From: Chloroflexi bacterium TSY
GTDB taxonomy: Bacteria; Chloroflexota; Anaerolineae; Caldilineales; Caldilineaceae
Assembly (NCBI GenBank): GCA_019217005.1
Contig: JAHBNG010000068.1
Location: forward strand, 1-64,000
Reading direction: 5' to 3'
Length of the DNA stretch: 64,000 bases
Shown here piece after piece: positions 1 through 8,808 of this stretch. Every line of letters begins with the position of its first letter. Position 1 is the first letter of the stretch. The notes beneath the pieces are model-generated. The model was not told the DNA's origin. It saw only the letters and a list, made by a program, of their open reading frames with translations, and ran no database searches. A program made the position numbers and the translations under genes.

Positions 1-12
1 CAGAAAGTAAAG
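1..12. mobile_element. Right terminal-repeat end of a third IS copy
   Basis: The first 12 bases (CAGAAAGTAAAG) are identical to the outer end of the IS found complete at 14244-15748 and, inverted, at 25566-27068. The element itself lies outside the window. If it has the usual 6-bp duplication, bases 13-18 (TAAAAC) would be the target repeat. The sigma-factor gene therefore starts about 35 bp from an IS edge. Confidence 0.6.
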
Positions 13-46
13 TAAAACGGTGTTTCCTTTTTAAGGAACAGCCTGG

Positions 47-1369
47 TTGTCAGTTATGACCGACTCCATACAAGAGATCCTAGAACGAGTCCATCAGGAG
101 GAATATAGCCAGATTCTTGCTACCTTAATCGGCGGATTTGGCGATTTCGATCTGGCGGAGGAAGCGCTTCAGGATGCTTTTTTGGCCGCTGTTAAAGATT
201 GGACACAAAAAGGCGTGCCGCGTAAGCCGGCAGCCTGGCTGACAACAACGGTGCGGCGCAAAGCAATTGACCGCTTGCGTCGTCGCCGTTTTGTGGCCGC
301 TGACCCCCAAAACCTAGAGACACTACCGCCCGATCAACTCTCGATTGTCGATGAATATGCTGACAACGACGAAATCCCCGACGAACGTCTCAAATTAATC
401 TTTACCTGTTGTCATCCGGCTCTGCCGCCTGAACAATGAGTGGCGCTGACATTGCGCACATTGGGCGGATTGACAACAGAAGAAATCGCAACCGCCTTTC
501 TTGTTCCGGTTCCAACAATGGCACAGCGACTCGTGCGTGCCAAACGTAAAATCAAACAAGCTGGCATTCCTTATTATGTCCCCCCTGCACATCTGATCGC
601 AGAGCGACTGGATTCGGTTCTGACCGTTCTTTATCTAATCTTTACCGAGGGCTATGCTGCCACCAGTGGCGACGCGTTGATTCGCCATGAATTATGCGAC
701 AACGCGATCCGCTTTTGTCGCGTCTTGGAATTGCTCATTCGCCAAACGCAGACTGACGTGCCAACCGAGCAATATGACGAAGTGCTTGGTCTGTTGGCGC
801 TCATGTTGCTCCACCATTCACGACACAATGCTCGCGTTGGATCAAATGGTGAACTCATCCTCCTTGAAGACCAAGATCGGTCCTTATGGAACCAACGGGA
901 TATCCAAGAGGGGGTGATCTATATAGAGAAGATCTTTCAGATGGGGCACCTTGGTCCCTATCAGTTGCAAGCAGCAATTAGTGCTACGCATGCTCGTGCA
1001 GCAACGGCAGAAGCAACGGACTGGGGGCAAATCGTTGCGCTCTACGATCAATTGCGGAGTTATAACGATACCGCCATTATTCGTCTCAATCAGGCGGTTG
1101 CCATTTCAATGGCGACCAACCCAACTGCGGGGCTCAATCTGCTGGAACCGCTGATTGATGAACTCAAAGAGTATGCGCCTTTTCACCTGGCCTGTGCCGA
1201 TATGTTTCGTCGGGCAGGCTATCTCGAGCAAGCGCAAAACGCCTATCGAGTAGCCGTTGAACTGACACAGAACGAGGTTGAACGAGAGTTTATTCTTGGG
1301 AAAATCGAGCAACTTGAATCTCCATCCCATTTCACACACTTTGAATATGAACGACCAAATCATGAATAA
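47..1369 (+). pseudogene. ECF sigma factor (SigJ/DUF6596-type) interrupted by in-frame TGA
   Basis: RNA polymerase sigma factor of the long ECF type: region 2 (about residues 10-85), region 4 (about 110-185) and a C-terminal TPR-like regulatory extension to residue 440. Codon 131 (437-439) is TGA, and GTG GCG CTG follows in the same frame, so both halves (130 and 309 aa) belong to one gene. Related proteins usually have Arg or Gln there; CGA to TGA would be one transition. The start is TTG at 47 or ATG at 56, after an AAGGA at 33-37. The 3' end overlaps the convergent glycosidase-like gene by 38 bp. It is either a nonsense mutant or a readthrough case; selenocysteine insertion is unlikely because the site is not Cys-like. 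Confidence 0.8.
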
Positions 1370-2840
1370 ACGGTTTTAGATCTAGCGCAACTGCGCCACC
1401 AGATAACGTTATCGGCTCTTTTTTGTATTGTCCATCGACTGGAGAGTACAACTGGGCCGTATAGGTGCCTTCTGGCAGAGAGAAGACTAATGAGCCTTGA
1501 CACGGTTCACCAAGGGCAACATGATCAACCTCGCGCTGGTCAGCAAGATAGATCACGTATTCTTGACCTGGATTCACCAAGGCAATTGCAATAGTGAAAG
1601 GAGGGGTTTCTGTCGCAAAGTTTGCCACAGGAGTCGTTTGTACAAAGTCGATGCCATGGATAAAGACGGACAGATGCTTCAGCCAGGATCGGATCGTGGC
1701 TTGAGACGCGGGTGTACCTGCTTCTTGACCACCGACCTGAATCGAAAAGTCGATCATGTTGTAGTGACCACCACTGCAAACGGTCGTCCATGCGCGTTTC
1801 CGGTGTACAATCCAGGCCTCTTCATCTAAAGCATTGGTGGCTGCGTTATCTTCATCAAAGATGAATGGCTTTTCTGTCTCATGTACTGTGGTCCAAAAAT
1901 GATTGATGCGTTTGAGTCGTAGATCGCGCTGCATAAAGCGGCTAAACGATGGCAGCATGATCTCTTTATAGGTCAAATTCTGATAGTCATGCATATTAAC
2001 GGCGTCGACACTCTCCTCATTCAATATGCGCTCTAACGCGGTATCGGTGCGCCACTCTTCCACGGGAACTTGAAAAATGAGATGTTGTTTGGGCAATCGA
2101 TTTTCCTCATCCCGAATCGTGTTGCGGATAACCCGTTGCCAGTCATCGATCTCTTCCGTCGAGGCAAAATCGTCCAGTGGTGTAAAACCTGCTCGAGCGA
2201 CAAGTGGTTCATTGCAGACTTCAAAATAGAAGTTATCATACTGATTAACCTCCTGAACGATCTTGCGTACATATGCCAGTTGACGTTCGAAGAGCGCGTC
2301 ATCGCGCATCGAGATATAATTTTGCCAGGGAATGTCACCCACCCCATTGATGTTGTTCTGGATATTGAGTGGATTCAGCCGCCAAACAGCATCTGCATAG
2401 GAACAGCTAAAAAGCGTTAACTCGATGATGATGTCGCGCTCTTGGGCTGCGGATAGGAATCCGTGTAAACGTTCGAAATAGTCTGGATTCCACTGGTCCA
2501 AATCAAATTGTGGATAACCATCTGTGGCAAAGGTCGGACCCACCCGCAAAAATGGGGCAACATACTCGCCAGCCAAAGGTTTACAGGGAGAATGAGGGTT
2601 GACCGGCACCAGACTTGTGGCGGCATCAAAGACCTGTAACTCGCGGAAAAGCAGAAAACAGCGGCTTAATGTTTGATGCTTATCGACCATATCATCGAGA
2701 TATGTTATATAGTTGAAATTACGATTGATCACGGCTCCATAATGCTCTGTCGCCGTAATCAATACAAGGGGTTTCCCGTGATAGGAAAAATAACGCGGAT
2801 TCGTGGGATGTAGGGTGATGGGGCCGGTTTCTTGCGACAT
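1332..2840 (-). CDS. Putative TIM-barrel glycoside hydrolase (GH-A clan-like)
   Basis: 502-aa protein with the layout of cellulase-like clan-A glycosidases. It has an N-terminal beta-strand lead-in, a (beta/alpha)8-like body, a CNEP motif (N210-E211) that fits the acid/base Glu, and E330 in a KPFIFDED strand that could be the nucleophile. The last 90 residues look like a beta-sandwich. No signal peptide is visible, so it may be cytoplasmic or act on imported oligosaccharides. A strong AGGAGG precedes the ATG at 2840. It lies opposite the sigma gene (overlapping 3' ends) and diverges from the 589-aa gene at 3424. Substrate and exact GH family cannot be assigned. Confidence 0.7.
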   Translation of the reverse strand: MSQETGPITLHPTNPRYFSYHGKPLVLITATEHYGAVINRNFNYITYLDDMVDKHQTLSRCFLLFRELQVFDAATSLVPVNPHSPCKPLAGEYVAPFLRVGPTFATDGYPQFDLDQWNPDYFERLHGFLSAAQERDIIIELTLFSCSYADAVWRLNPLNIQNNINGVGDIPWQNYISMRDDALFERQLAYVRKIVQEVNQYDNFYFEVCNEPLVARAGFTPLDDFASTEEIDDWQRVIRNTIRDEENRLPKQHLIFQVPVEEWRTDTALERILNEESVDAVNMHDYQNLTYKEIMLPSFSRFMQRDLRLKRINHFWTTVHETEKPFIFDEDNAATNALDEEAWIVHRKRAWTTVCSGGHYNMIDFSIQVGGQEAGTPASQATIRSWLKHLSVFIHGIDFVQTTPVANFATETPPFTIAIALVNPGQEYVIYLADQREVDHVALGEPCQGSLVFSLPEGTYTAQLYSPVDGQYKKEPITLSGGAVALDLKPFIHDLVVHIQSV

Positions 2841-3010
2841 TGATGATCCTCCTCATATGATAGATAAGGCTTTTCCAGTAAATAAAAAAGCTTTCAGCTA
2901 ATCAGCCGTCAGCTAGGTCGAAGCGATCACTTCGTGTTTGGTTACAGATGCGTAGCATCCACAGCCAGAATCTGGTTTCATCTATTGGTTGATTTTATAC
3001 TTTCCTATAC

Positions 3011-3227
3011 TCAGTAGATCCAAATTTGGCGTTTTTGGCTATTTTCAGTCGAGATTGCAGGGATTTTGGAGTCATTTATTCAGATTTCGGTTACAGAAAA
3101 CAACCTATTTCATATCTGAAAATCGCCCAAATCTAACGCAAAAACTAGATATCGACCGGCAAATTTGTATTTATGTCAACTGTTTAGCCAGAATTCTCTC
3201 TCAAAACCTGAAATTTGGATCTACTGA
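3011..3227 (+). repeat. Miniature element MITE-1, copy 1
   Basis: 217-bp element with inverted ends TCAGTAGATCCAAATTT, flanked by TAC on both sides (3008-3010, 3228-3230). Other 217-bp copies lie at 19034-19250 and, inverted, at 28150-28366. It encodes no recognisable protein, although one frame is open across it. It occupies the 583-bp gap between the divergent genes at 2840 and 3424 and appears inserted into another repeat that continues at 3231. Confidence 0.9.
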
Positions 3228-3230
3228 TAC

Positions 3231-3316
3231 TATAAAATACCCAATTCAACAGGAAAAGCCAAAGCCATTCCAGGATGATGCGTTCCATCTGATGGGTAAT
3301 TTTTCCTGGAATGACC
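3231..3316 (+). repeat. Dispersed palindromic repeat, copy 1
   Basis: About 86 bp matching 11285-11372 in inverted orientation. It shares AAAATACCCAATTC, then AGGAAAAGCCAAAGCCATTC, and ends in CTGGAATGACC. The inner CATTCCAGG and the terminal CCTGGAATG can pair as a stem. MITE-1 copy 1 ends 3 bp before it, and the sequence on the far side of MITE-1 continues the similarity, so MITE-1 landed inside this repeat. Confidence 0.65.
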
Positions 3317-3348
3317 AAAATTCTTTTCCCTGTTATTCGTTTCTCTCC

Positions 3349-3377
3349 TTGGTTTGGTAACTGATTAATTGTATAAT
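3349..3377 (+). promoter_or_regulatory. Candidate sigma70-type promoter for the 589-aa gene
   Basis: TTGGTT (3349-3354), a 17-bp spacer and a perfect TATAAT (3372-3377) lie 47 bp upstream of the chosen ATG at 3424, which has AGGAG at 3411-3415. This places the start after the promoter and argues against the longer upstream frame. Confidence 0.5.
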
Positions 3378-3423
3378 GCCAGATAGCTATGACTATCTCA
3401 TATCCATCACCAGGAGTAGAACC

Positions 3424-5193
3424 ATGAACGCTTCCCATTCATCCCAGATGACAATTACATCTCCCATGACACCGCCACACTGGGCCTTGCTCGAACGCGA
3501 ATTGATGCGTGCCCAAAGTGCGGCTTGCCAGGAATTTTATGACCACTACTTCGACGAACGTGGCTATTTGCTCTGTGTGCCGCGCTGGGGCGGCGATGAT
3601 GGCCCCGACGACGCCGCGGAGAATCAGCTCAACTGGACCATGCTTCATGCACTTGGTGCACCAGACAACATACTTGACCTTTTCAAGCAGGGTTGGGAAG
3701 GCCATCTCCGTCAATATACGGAGGCCAAAACGGTCGAGGTTGAGCTCGCACGCGACGGAATGTATTACAAAGAATTTCCCGTCATGTTTGACTGGTTCCA
3801 CAATGGGGAAGGCTATTCTGCCTTCTTTCTGCAGGGTCTCTCTACGCCTGACGATAGAGCGTTTCAGGTTCGCTCCCGCCGTTTCGCGGGTTTTTACATG
3901 AACGAAGATCCCCAAGCGCCCAACTATGATCCCGAGCACAAGATCATCCGCAGTTGCTTCAATGGGAGTCGTGGTCCACTTTTGCGCAAAGCCACCGGCT
4001 TGGATTGGGCAGGCGATCCCATCGAAATTGAGGGGCGCTTTCGGCTTGGGCACGGGGAGCGTTCCTATGAAGAGATGGTGGCCCACTTCAAGGATTACAA
4101 CGACGTTGTTGGCGACAACCCAATGAACCTCTCCACGACCGTTCTGGCCCTCAACGCCTACATGTTGGAGCATGAAGAGAAATATCGCAATTGGGCGCTC
4201 GAATACATTGACGCTTGGGTTGAGCGAACCGAAGCCAATGGTGGCATTATCCCCACCAACATCGGACTCGATGGCACAATCGGTGGCGAATGTGGTGGTC
4301 GTTGGTATGGTGGCATCTACGGCTGGGGATTCACAGTGACGGTGCCCCAGACTGGTGAACTGGCCCACCGCACTTATTCTCATACGCGAGCCATCAATGG
4401 CTTTGGTGTTGGCACTCTGCTGACTGGCGATAAGAAATATGCAGAGACATGGGGAGGTGTGATTGACTCAATCAACGCCAATGCCCGTGAGATCGATGGC
4501 AAAACCATGTGGCCCAATGCCTATGGTGACTATTTTGGAGACGAAGATTGGTACGACTGGAAACCCGAACCATTTCATTCAGGCGCATTGGAAGTTTGGT
4601 ACTGGACCATGGCGAAGAAAGATCTTCAACGGGTCCAAACCAACCCGTGGGTTGAATTTCTTGCGGGCGATCGGCCCAACTACCCAATCGATTCACTTCA
4701 AGCAGATCTGGCAAAAGTGCGTGACAACATGGCTGAAATGCGTGCCGACACCTGTTCCCCCGATACCCGGCTCTCCGACGACATGAACCACATTAATCCA
4801 GCGCGGACCGAAACACTGACCCAGTTGATGTTGGGTGGGCTGCCCACGGGCCGCGTCGGCTCGCCGCTTCATTGTCAGCTACGCTACTTTGACCCCGAAC
4901 ACCGTCGGGCGGGGATTCCCGAAGACGTGGCTGCTTTGGTCGAGCAAATGGATGACGATAGCGTTACCTTGACGCTGGTCAACGTCAATCAAGTGGACGC
5001 ACGTACTGTCGTTGTACAAGGTGGAGCGTATGCTGAACATCAGCTTGTTTCAGTCGAGATAGATGGCGAAACAACCTCTATCGATTCATCGGCTTTCACC
5101 ATGCGCTTGGATCCTGGCGCTGGTAGCCAGATGAAGCTCACCATGCAGCGATACGTAAATCAGCCGACCTTGGCATTTCCGTGGAAACGGTAA
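3424..5193 (+). CDS. Conserved 589-aa protein of unknown family
   Basis: I cannot name this family. The protein is soluble, rich in Trp, Tyr and Gly, and has helical stretches like an (alpha/alpha)-barrel carbohydrate enzyme. A central glycine-rich block (GGECGGRWYGGIYGWGF, about residues 293-309) is followed by a His/Trp-rich block (PFHSGALEVWYW, about 380-391). The last 60 residues resemble a beta-sandwich. An enzymatic role on a sugar or uronic-acid substrate is inferred only from the neighbours: a glycosidase-like gene, a DapA-like aldolase, a lyase-like propeller and a Gfo/Idh oxidoreductase. The ATG at 3424 has an AGGAG 8 bp upstream; an in-frame extension to 3376 overlaps the promoter and is less likely. 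Confidence 0.75.
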   Translation: MNASHSSQMTITSPMTPPHWALLERELMRAQSAACQEFYDHYFDERGYLLCVPRWGGDDGPDDAAENQLNWTMLHALGAPDNILDLFKQGWEGHLRQYTEAKTVEVELARDGMYYKEFPVMFDWFHNGEGYSAFFLQGLSTPDDRAFQVRSRRFAGFYMNEDPQAPNYDPEHKIIRSCFNGSRGPLLRKATGLDWAGDPIEIEGRFRLGHGERSYEEMVAHFKDYNDVVGDNPMNLSTTVLALNAYMLEHEEKYRNWALEYIDAWVERTEANGGIIPTNIGLDGTIGGECGGRWYGGIYGWGFTVTVPQTGELAHRTYSHTRAINGFGVGTLLTGDKKYAETWGGVIDSINANAREIDGKTMWPNAYGDYFGDEDWYDWKPEPFHSGALEVWYWTMAKKDLQRVQTNPWVEFLAGDRPNYPIDSLQADLAKVRDNMAEMRADTCSPDTRLSDDMNHINPARTETLTQLMLGGLPTGRVGSPLHCQLRYFDPEHRRAGIPEDVAALVEQMDDDSVTLTLVNVNQVDARTVVVQGGAYAEHQLVSVEIDGETTSIDSSAFTMRLDPGAGSQMKLTMQRYVNQPTLAFPWKR

Positions 5194-5428
5194 CCTATTG
5201 CGTAGCGCGCGATATCGATAGCTGGTTGCGTTGTGTTGCTTGAATGCTGGGTGTATTATGCGATATCAATGCCGGATTCTATCTCTGGACGACTGAAAAC
5301 CACCTCATCTACTATGAAAGAAGGGAAACTGAAAAGCAGATAATCATCTGGGCGATCCAGCCCGAGCCATAGAATGCACCACAAATTTGGTTCAGCAGGA
5401 TCTGGGGTGATTGACACGAGAAATCGAA

Positions 5429-5495
5429 CCATGAAGGCACTGAAGGAATTGAAGAAAAGGCAGACACTCCTTTACTCTCTTCAGTGCCTTCATGG
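5429..5495. repeat. 17-bp perfect inverted repeat in the 5194-5548 gap
   Basis: CCATGAAGGCACTGAAG (5429-5445) and its exact complement (5479-5495) are separated by 33 bp. The stem could act as a bidirectional terminator for the upstream gene, or be a REP-type repeat. I see no second copy in the window. The rest of the gap shows no gene. Confidence 0.7.
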
Positions 5496-5548
5496 TAAAT
5501 GTGGCTCCTTTTTTTCAACCCTCTGAGATTCGATTGAGTCCATTTTTT

Positions 5549-6055
5549 ATGACAAACAATATTACAATCCGCCCGGCTCAAGAAATAGAGCTCCCGGCTT
5601 TGAATCGCTGGTTTCCCTCTAATCGCCCGATGCGCCATCGTCGCTATTGGCAACTGCAAGAGCGCGGCGCCATCACCTATCTGATCGCATGGCAAGGGGA
5701 CCGCCCGATTGGTCACGGCACAATTCGCTGGTTGGGACCACGTGATCCCATTGTGGCCGCGTCATATCCGAAATGCCCTGAGATTTTGGGGTTGGGTGTG
5801 GTCCCAGAATTGCAGTCACGCGGCATTGGCTCACGGATGTTGGAGGAGTTTGTTCAACTGGCGCATGAGCGAGAACTTGATCAGATTGGACTCGCCGTTG
5901 GCTTAACAAACACCAGAGCACAGGCGCTCTATCTTCGTCACGGTTATCGGGATACTGCAACACCGACCTATTTGGACCGCTGGTATCGGCGCAATGATGC
6001 CGGACAGAAGATCTGGCATGAAGATGAGTGTAAGTTTATGATTAAGCAGATTTGA
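5549..6055 (+). CDS. GNAT family N-acetyltransferase
   Basis: 168-aa single-domain acetyltransferase using acetyl-CoA. The N-terminal ITIRPAQEIE strand opens the fold; the acetyl-CoA loop is in GLGVVPELQSRGIGSRML (motif A, RGIG); NTRAQALYLRHGYR is motif B. The substrate is unknown. The ATG at 5549 was chosen because the fold begins directly after it; the upstream frame back to 5492 runs into the inverted repeat. It is a stand-alone gene. Confidence 0.85.
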   Translation: MTNNITIRPAQEIELPALNRWFPSNRPMRHRRYWQLQERGAITYLIAWQGDRPIGHGTIRWLGPRDPIVAASYPKCPEILGLGVVPELQSRGIGSRMLEEFVQLAHERELDQIGLAVGLTNTRAQALYLRHGYRDTATPTYLDRWYRRNDAGQKIWHEDECKFMIKQI

Positions 6056-6202
6056 GGGTGTTGCGTGTTGCGTGGTACCGGTTGAGAATTTGGTTGCGTT
6101 GTTCGGTTGTCTGTAGGTGGATTAGAATCGGCGAAGGATATGCCTGGCAGCTCAGTAAGATAGTCTGTCGGTGCTGCATATTATGCCATCGATAATCCAT
6201 AT

Positions 6203-6252
6203 GCACTCCTTGACTAGTGTGAGTTTGGAGTGCTACACTGTCACATATGTGA
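6203..6252 (+). promoter_or_regulatory. Promoter with two operator-like palindromes before the catabolic cluster
   Basis: TTGACT (6210-6215), 18 bp and TACACT (6234-6239) form a good promoter. GCACTCC (6203-6209) and GGAGTGC (6227-6233) are perfect inverted arms embracing the -35, and the 12-bp palindrome TCACATATGTGA (6241-6252) covers the likely start point. Either could bind a dimeric repressor of the genes from 6386 on. The rest of the 6056-6385 gap holds a MITE-3 copy and nothing else recognisable. Confidence 0.45.
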
Positions 6253-6255
6253 ACT

Positions 6256-6338
6256 TATAGCCACATCATTTAAACTTCGGACAATTGTCCTCCGACAGAA
6301 AACGCTTCTATTATCTGAAGTTTAAGTGGCGTCTCTAT
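6256..6338. repeat. MITE-3 type repeat, short copy
   Basis: Starts TATAGCCACATCATTTAAAC and ends GAAGTTTAAGTGGCGTCTC. The inner part of each end, around TTTAAACTTCGGACAAT, is an imperfect inverted repeat. The same ends bracket a longer copy at 57995-58216, and a 15-base piece (TAAACTTCGGACAAT) recurs near 30563. It lies in the leader between the promoter and the gene at 6386. Confidence 0.6.
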
Positions 6339-6385
6339 TAGAACTCAAAACTCAGAACTAGAAAACGAACTCCGGAGAAACCAAT

Positions 6386-7360
6386 ATGTTTGATCATCCC
6401 TGGGATGGTGTCTTTGCCGCCACTCTTTGTCCATTTAATGAAGATTACAGTATTGATGAATCAGGTCTGCGTGCTTACTCACGCAATTTAGCCAGCGTCG
6501 ACGGCATGAAAGGGCTTGTCTGCAACGGGCACACGGGCGAGGTGATGGGGCTGCGCGCCCATGAACGTGCCGAGGTCACCGGCATCATGGCCGACGAAGT
6601 GGGGCGCAAAGTCAAAATTGTCTCCGGCATCTGTGCAGAAGGCAGTTTCGAGGCCATTGACCATACCTTTGCGGCCAAAGAGGCTGGGGCCGATGCCATT
6701 TTGTTGATGCCGTGCCACCATTGGCTGCGCTTTGGCCGCACGTCCGAGACTGCTGTGGGTTACTTTCGTGATGTGGCGACAGAGACAGAAATGCCCATCA
6801 TCGTGCATCAATATCCCAACTGGACCAAAGGAACCTATACGCTGGAAGAGATGATCGAGATTGCCAAAATCCCTGAGGTTGTGGCAATTAAAATGGGCAG
6901 TCGCGACTTTTCACGTCTGGAAAACGAATACCGCGTACTCAAGCAGGAGGTGCCCGATGTCCCTCACTTGACCTGTCACGATGAGTATTTATTGGCATCG
7001 TTGCTTGTTGGTTCAGATGGGGCGCTGGTTGGCTTTGCAGGATTTGTCCCAGAGCTGATTATTGCGCTGGTTCACAATGCCCTCGCAGGGAATTACGTAG
7101 AGGCCAAAGAGATCCAAGAAGTGGTCCACCAACTCAACAAAGTGGTCTATCGACTGGGCGAACCATCCAGCGATGCCCATCAGCGCATGAAAGTTGCCAT
7201 GACGCTACAAGGCCGCTTTCCATCCATGACGGTGCGACCTCCTCTGCGTCCATTGCCTGATCATGAAATCACCCGTATCCGCAACGAACTGGCTGAGTCT
7301 GGTTTTGACGCCTGGTATGCCGAGCATGGATACACAACCGGTGAGCCGGTGCTTGCCTAA
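6386..7360 (+). CDS. Dihydrodipicolinate synthase/N-acetylneuraminate lyase family aldolase
   Basis: 324-aa class I aldolase of the DapA/NAL superfamily (TIM barrel, pyruvate-type Schiff base). The oxyanion motif is NGHTGE (about 48-53), the catalytic Tyr sits in HQYP (Y143), and the Schiff-base Lys is K169 in AIKMGS. It is longer than DapA (about 290 aa), with no lysine-biosynthesis neighbours. A role in sugar-acid or keto-acid cleavage is more likely than lysine synthesis. GGAG lies 8 bp before the ATG. It heads a run with 7-15 bp gaps except at the damaged isochorismatase. Confidence 0.85.
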   Translation: MFDHPWDGVFAATLCPFNEDYSIDESGLRAYSRNLASVDGMKGLVCNGHTGEVMGLRAHERAEVTGIMADEVGRKVKIVSGICAEGSFEAIDHTFAAKEAGADAILLMPCHHWLRFGRTSETAVGYFRDVATETEMPIIVHQYPNWTKGTYTLEEMIEIAKIPEVVAIKMGSRDFSRLENEYRVLKQEVPDVPHLTCHDEYLLASLLVGSDGALVGFAGFVPELIIALVHNALAGNYVEAKEIQEVVHQLNKVVYRLGEPSSDAHQRMKVAMTLQGRFPSMTVRPPLRPLPDHEITRIRNELAESGFDAWYAEHGYTTGEPVLA

Positions 7361-7371
7361 TAGGATGTACC

Positions 7372-7626
7372 ATGCCCAAGATCACGCTTCCCGTTCGCTA
7401 CTTTCAAGACAGCACACCCCTCGATGTTCCCTGCCGTGAAGAAAACTTTGTCCGGCGGGAGATCGAGATGGAGCTACCGCTGGCTCAGACGGCGCTTGTC
7501 CTTGTGGACGTCTGGAATATCCATTTTATTGAAAGCTGGCTGGAACGAGCGAAACAGGTAATAAAGATAAAACATCTAACGCCGAAACAATTTCGTTCTT
7601 TAACGTTTGTGTATCTTGCGTCATGA
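7372..7626 (+). pseudogene. Isochorismatase-family hydrolase, 5' fragment
   Basis: The first 62 residues look like the N-terminus of a cysteine hydrolase of the isochorismatase fold, including the TALVLVDVWN strand with its catalytic Asp. From about 7557 the sequence becomes AT-rich and unrelated, and the frame ends at 84 aa where about 200 aa is usual. The rest of the gene is absent from the 90 bp up to the next gene, so this is a truncated remnant. What removed the 3' part is not visible. Confidence 0.65.
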
Positions 7627-7716
7627 TTTTCCTCGTGATATGTTCGGAAGCTCATTTTTCAGAATGGTCTTTCGATTATAATGAAGAAACATGTATAAAG
7701 CAATCAGGAGCCACTA

Positions 7717-8799
7717 TTGAGCAAAGGGCAACACTATCCAACTGAGAGTCAATTTCACACAGACCAACAAACGGGCGCACGGATCCGCCAAATCACAACC
7801 CACCCATCGATCCACCATCATCCCTTCTTTTTAATTCCAGCTTATGATGACGCCATGCGCTGGACTGTTTTCACTTCCGCGCGAACGGGTAGACCGCAAA
7901 TCTTTGTGGAAGAGCGAGCGAGCGGTGACCTGATCCAATTGACAGATCGAGACGATCTCTCCGACTTTTCCATCTATCCATCTCACGATGGTCAGTACGT
8001 CTATTTTACGGCTGGGGCCGGTGGGTGGCGGGTCAATTCAGAGACTTTTCAGGAAGAACAGCTCATTGACTTGGGGCAACTCAAGATGCGAGAGGAAGGC
8101 ATGGTGGGGGCCGCAATGGGGACGACCGCGTTGAGTGCTTGCGATCGCTATTGGGCCATTCGGTTCAGCGATGGAGATGAGGCCTGCATCGCAGTAGTCG
8201 ATACGCAAAGTGGTGATTGGAACGTGATTCTGCGTGCGGAAAGCGTCGCCCATATGCAATTCTGTCCGGACGATGCGAATCTACTCTTTTATGCAGGCCC
8301 ACTCAAGGATCGAGTTTGGGTTGTGAATCGAGATGGTTCCAACAATCGTCGGCTCTATACGCGCCAACCGGGCCAGTGGATCACACATGAAGCATGGATT
8401 CCTGGCGCTCGGGAGTTGGGGTTTGTTGACTGGCCAAATGGTATGCTTTCCGTCCATGTTGACACGAGCGAAGTGCGTCAAGTCACAACATTCAATGCTT
8501 GGCACGCCATTTCGAATCGAGACGGAATAAAGATGGTGGCTGATACCAACTTTCCTGATATTGGACTCCAGCTTTTTAACCCGCTTGATGGTATTGGAGA
8601 ACCCACCACGCTCTGTTATCCAGAGGCGTCAAGCGTGGGCGAGCATTGGAATGGTCCCTTTCCATACGAAAATGGCCCCATTCCTGTCTATGCACCTCAA
8701 CACACCCATCCCCACCCGTCATTTTCGCCCGACAGTCAGTATGTGATCTATACGAGTGATCGGTCAGGATATGCGCAAGTATATGAGGTAGAATTATAA
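7717..8799 (+). CDS. Oligogalacturonate-lyase-like beta-propeller protein
   Basis: 360-aa protein made of repeated TolB/WD40-like blades, e.g. SAYDDAM-type strands, FSIYPSHDGQYVYF, FCPDDANLLFYAG and a closing SFSPDSQYVIYTSDRSG. The HHHPFF segment near residue 31 and the overall order resemble the oligogalacturonate lyase domain family, which cleaves unsaturated digalacturonates by metal-assisted beta-elimination. The start is TTG at 7717, with CAGGAG 6 bp upstream. No signal peptide is seen. Its place between a DapA-like aldolase and a Gfo/Idh oxidoreductase fits uronate catabolism; the activity itself is inferred. Confidence 0.7.
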   Translation: MSKGQHYPTESQFHTDQQTGARIRQITTHPSIHHHPFFLIPAYDDAMRWTVFTSARTGRPQIFVEERASGDLIQLTDRDDLSDFSIYPSHDGQYVYFTAGAGGWRVNSETFQEEQLIDLGQLKMREEGMVGAAMGTTALSACDRYWAIRFSDGDEACIAVVDTQSGDWNVILRAESVAHMQFCPDDANLLFYAGPLKDRVWVVNRDGSNNRRLYTRQPGQWITHEAWIPGARELGFVDWPNGMLSVHVDTSEVRQVTTFNAWHAISNRDGIKMVADTNFPDIGLQLFNPLDGIGEPTTLCYPEASSVGEHWNGPFPYENGPIPVYAPQHTHPHPSFSPDSQYVIYTSDRSGYAQVYEVEL

Positions 8800-8808
8800 G
8801 GCATCACT

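Noticed and set aside
437..439. Selenocysteine codon in the sigma factor
   Set aside because: The aligned residue in related sigma factors is Arg or Gln and not redox-active; kept only as a testable alternative.
2989..3360. 123-aa plus-strand ORF across MITE-1
   Set aside because: It is made of MITE-1 and repeat sequence; the same open frame appears in other MITE-1 copies in unrelated contexts.
3439..4383. 314-aa minus-strand ORF
   Set aside because: It is a shadow of the 589-aa plus-strand gene, with no start signal and no family-like sequence.
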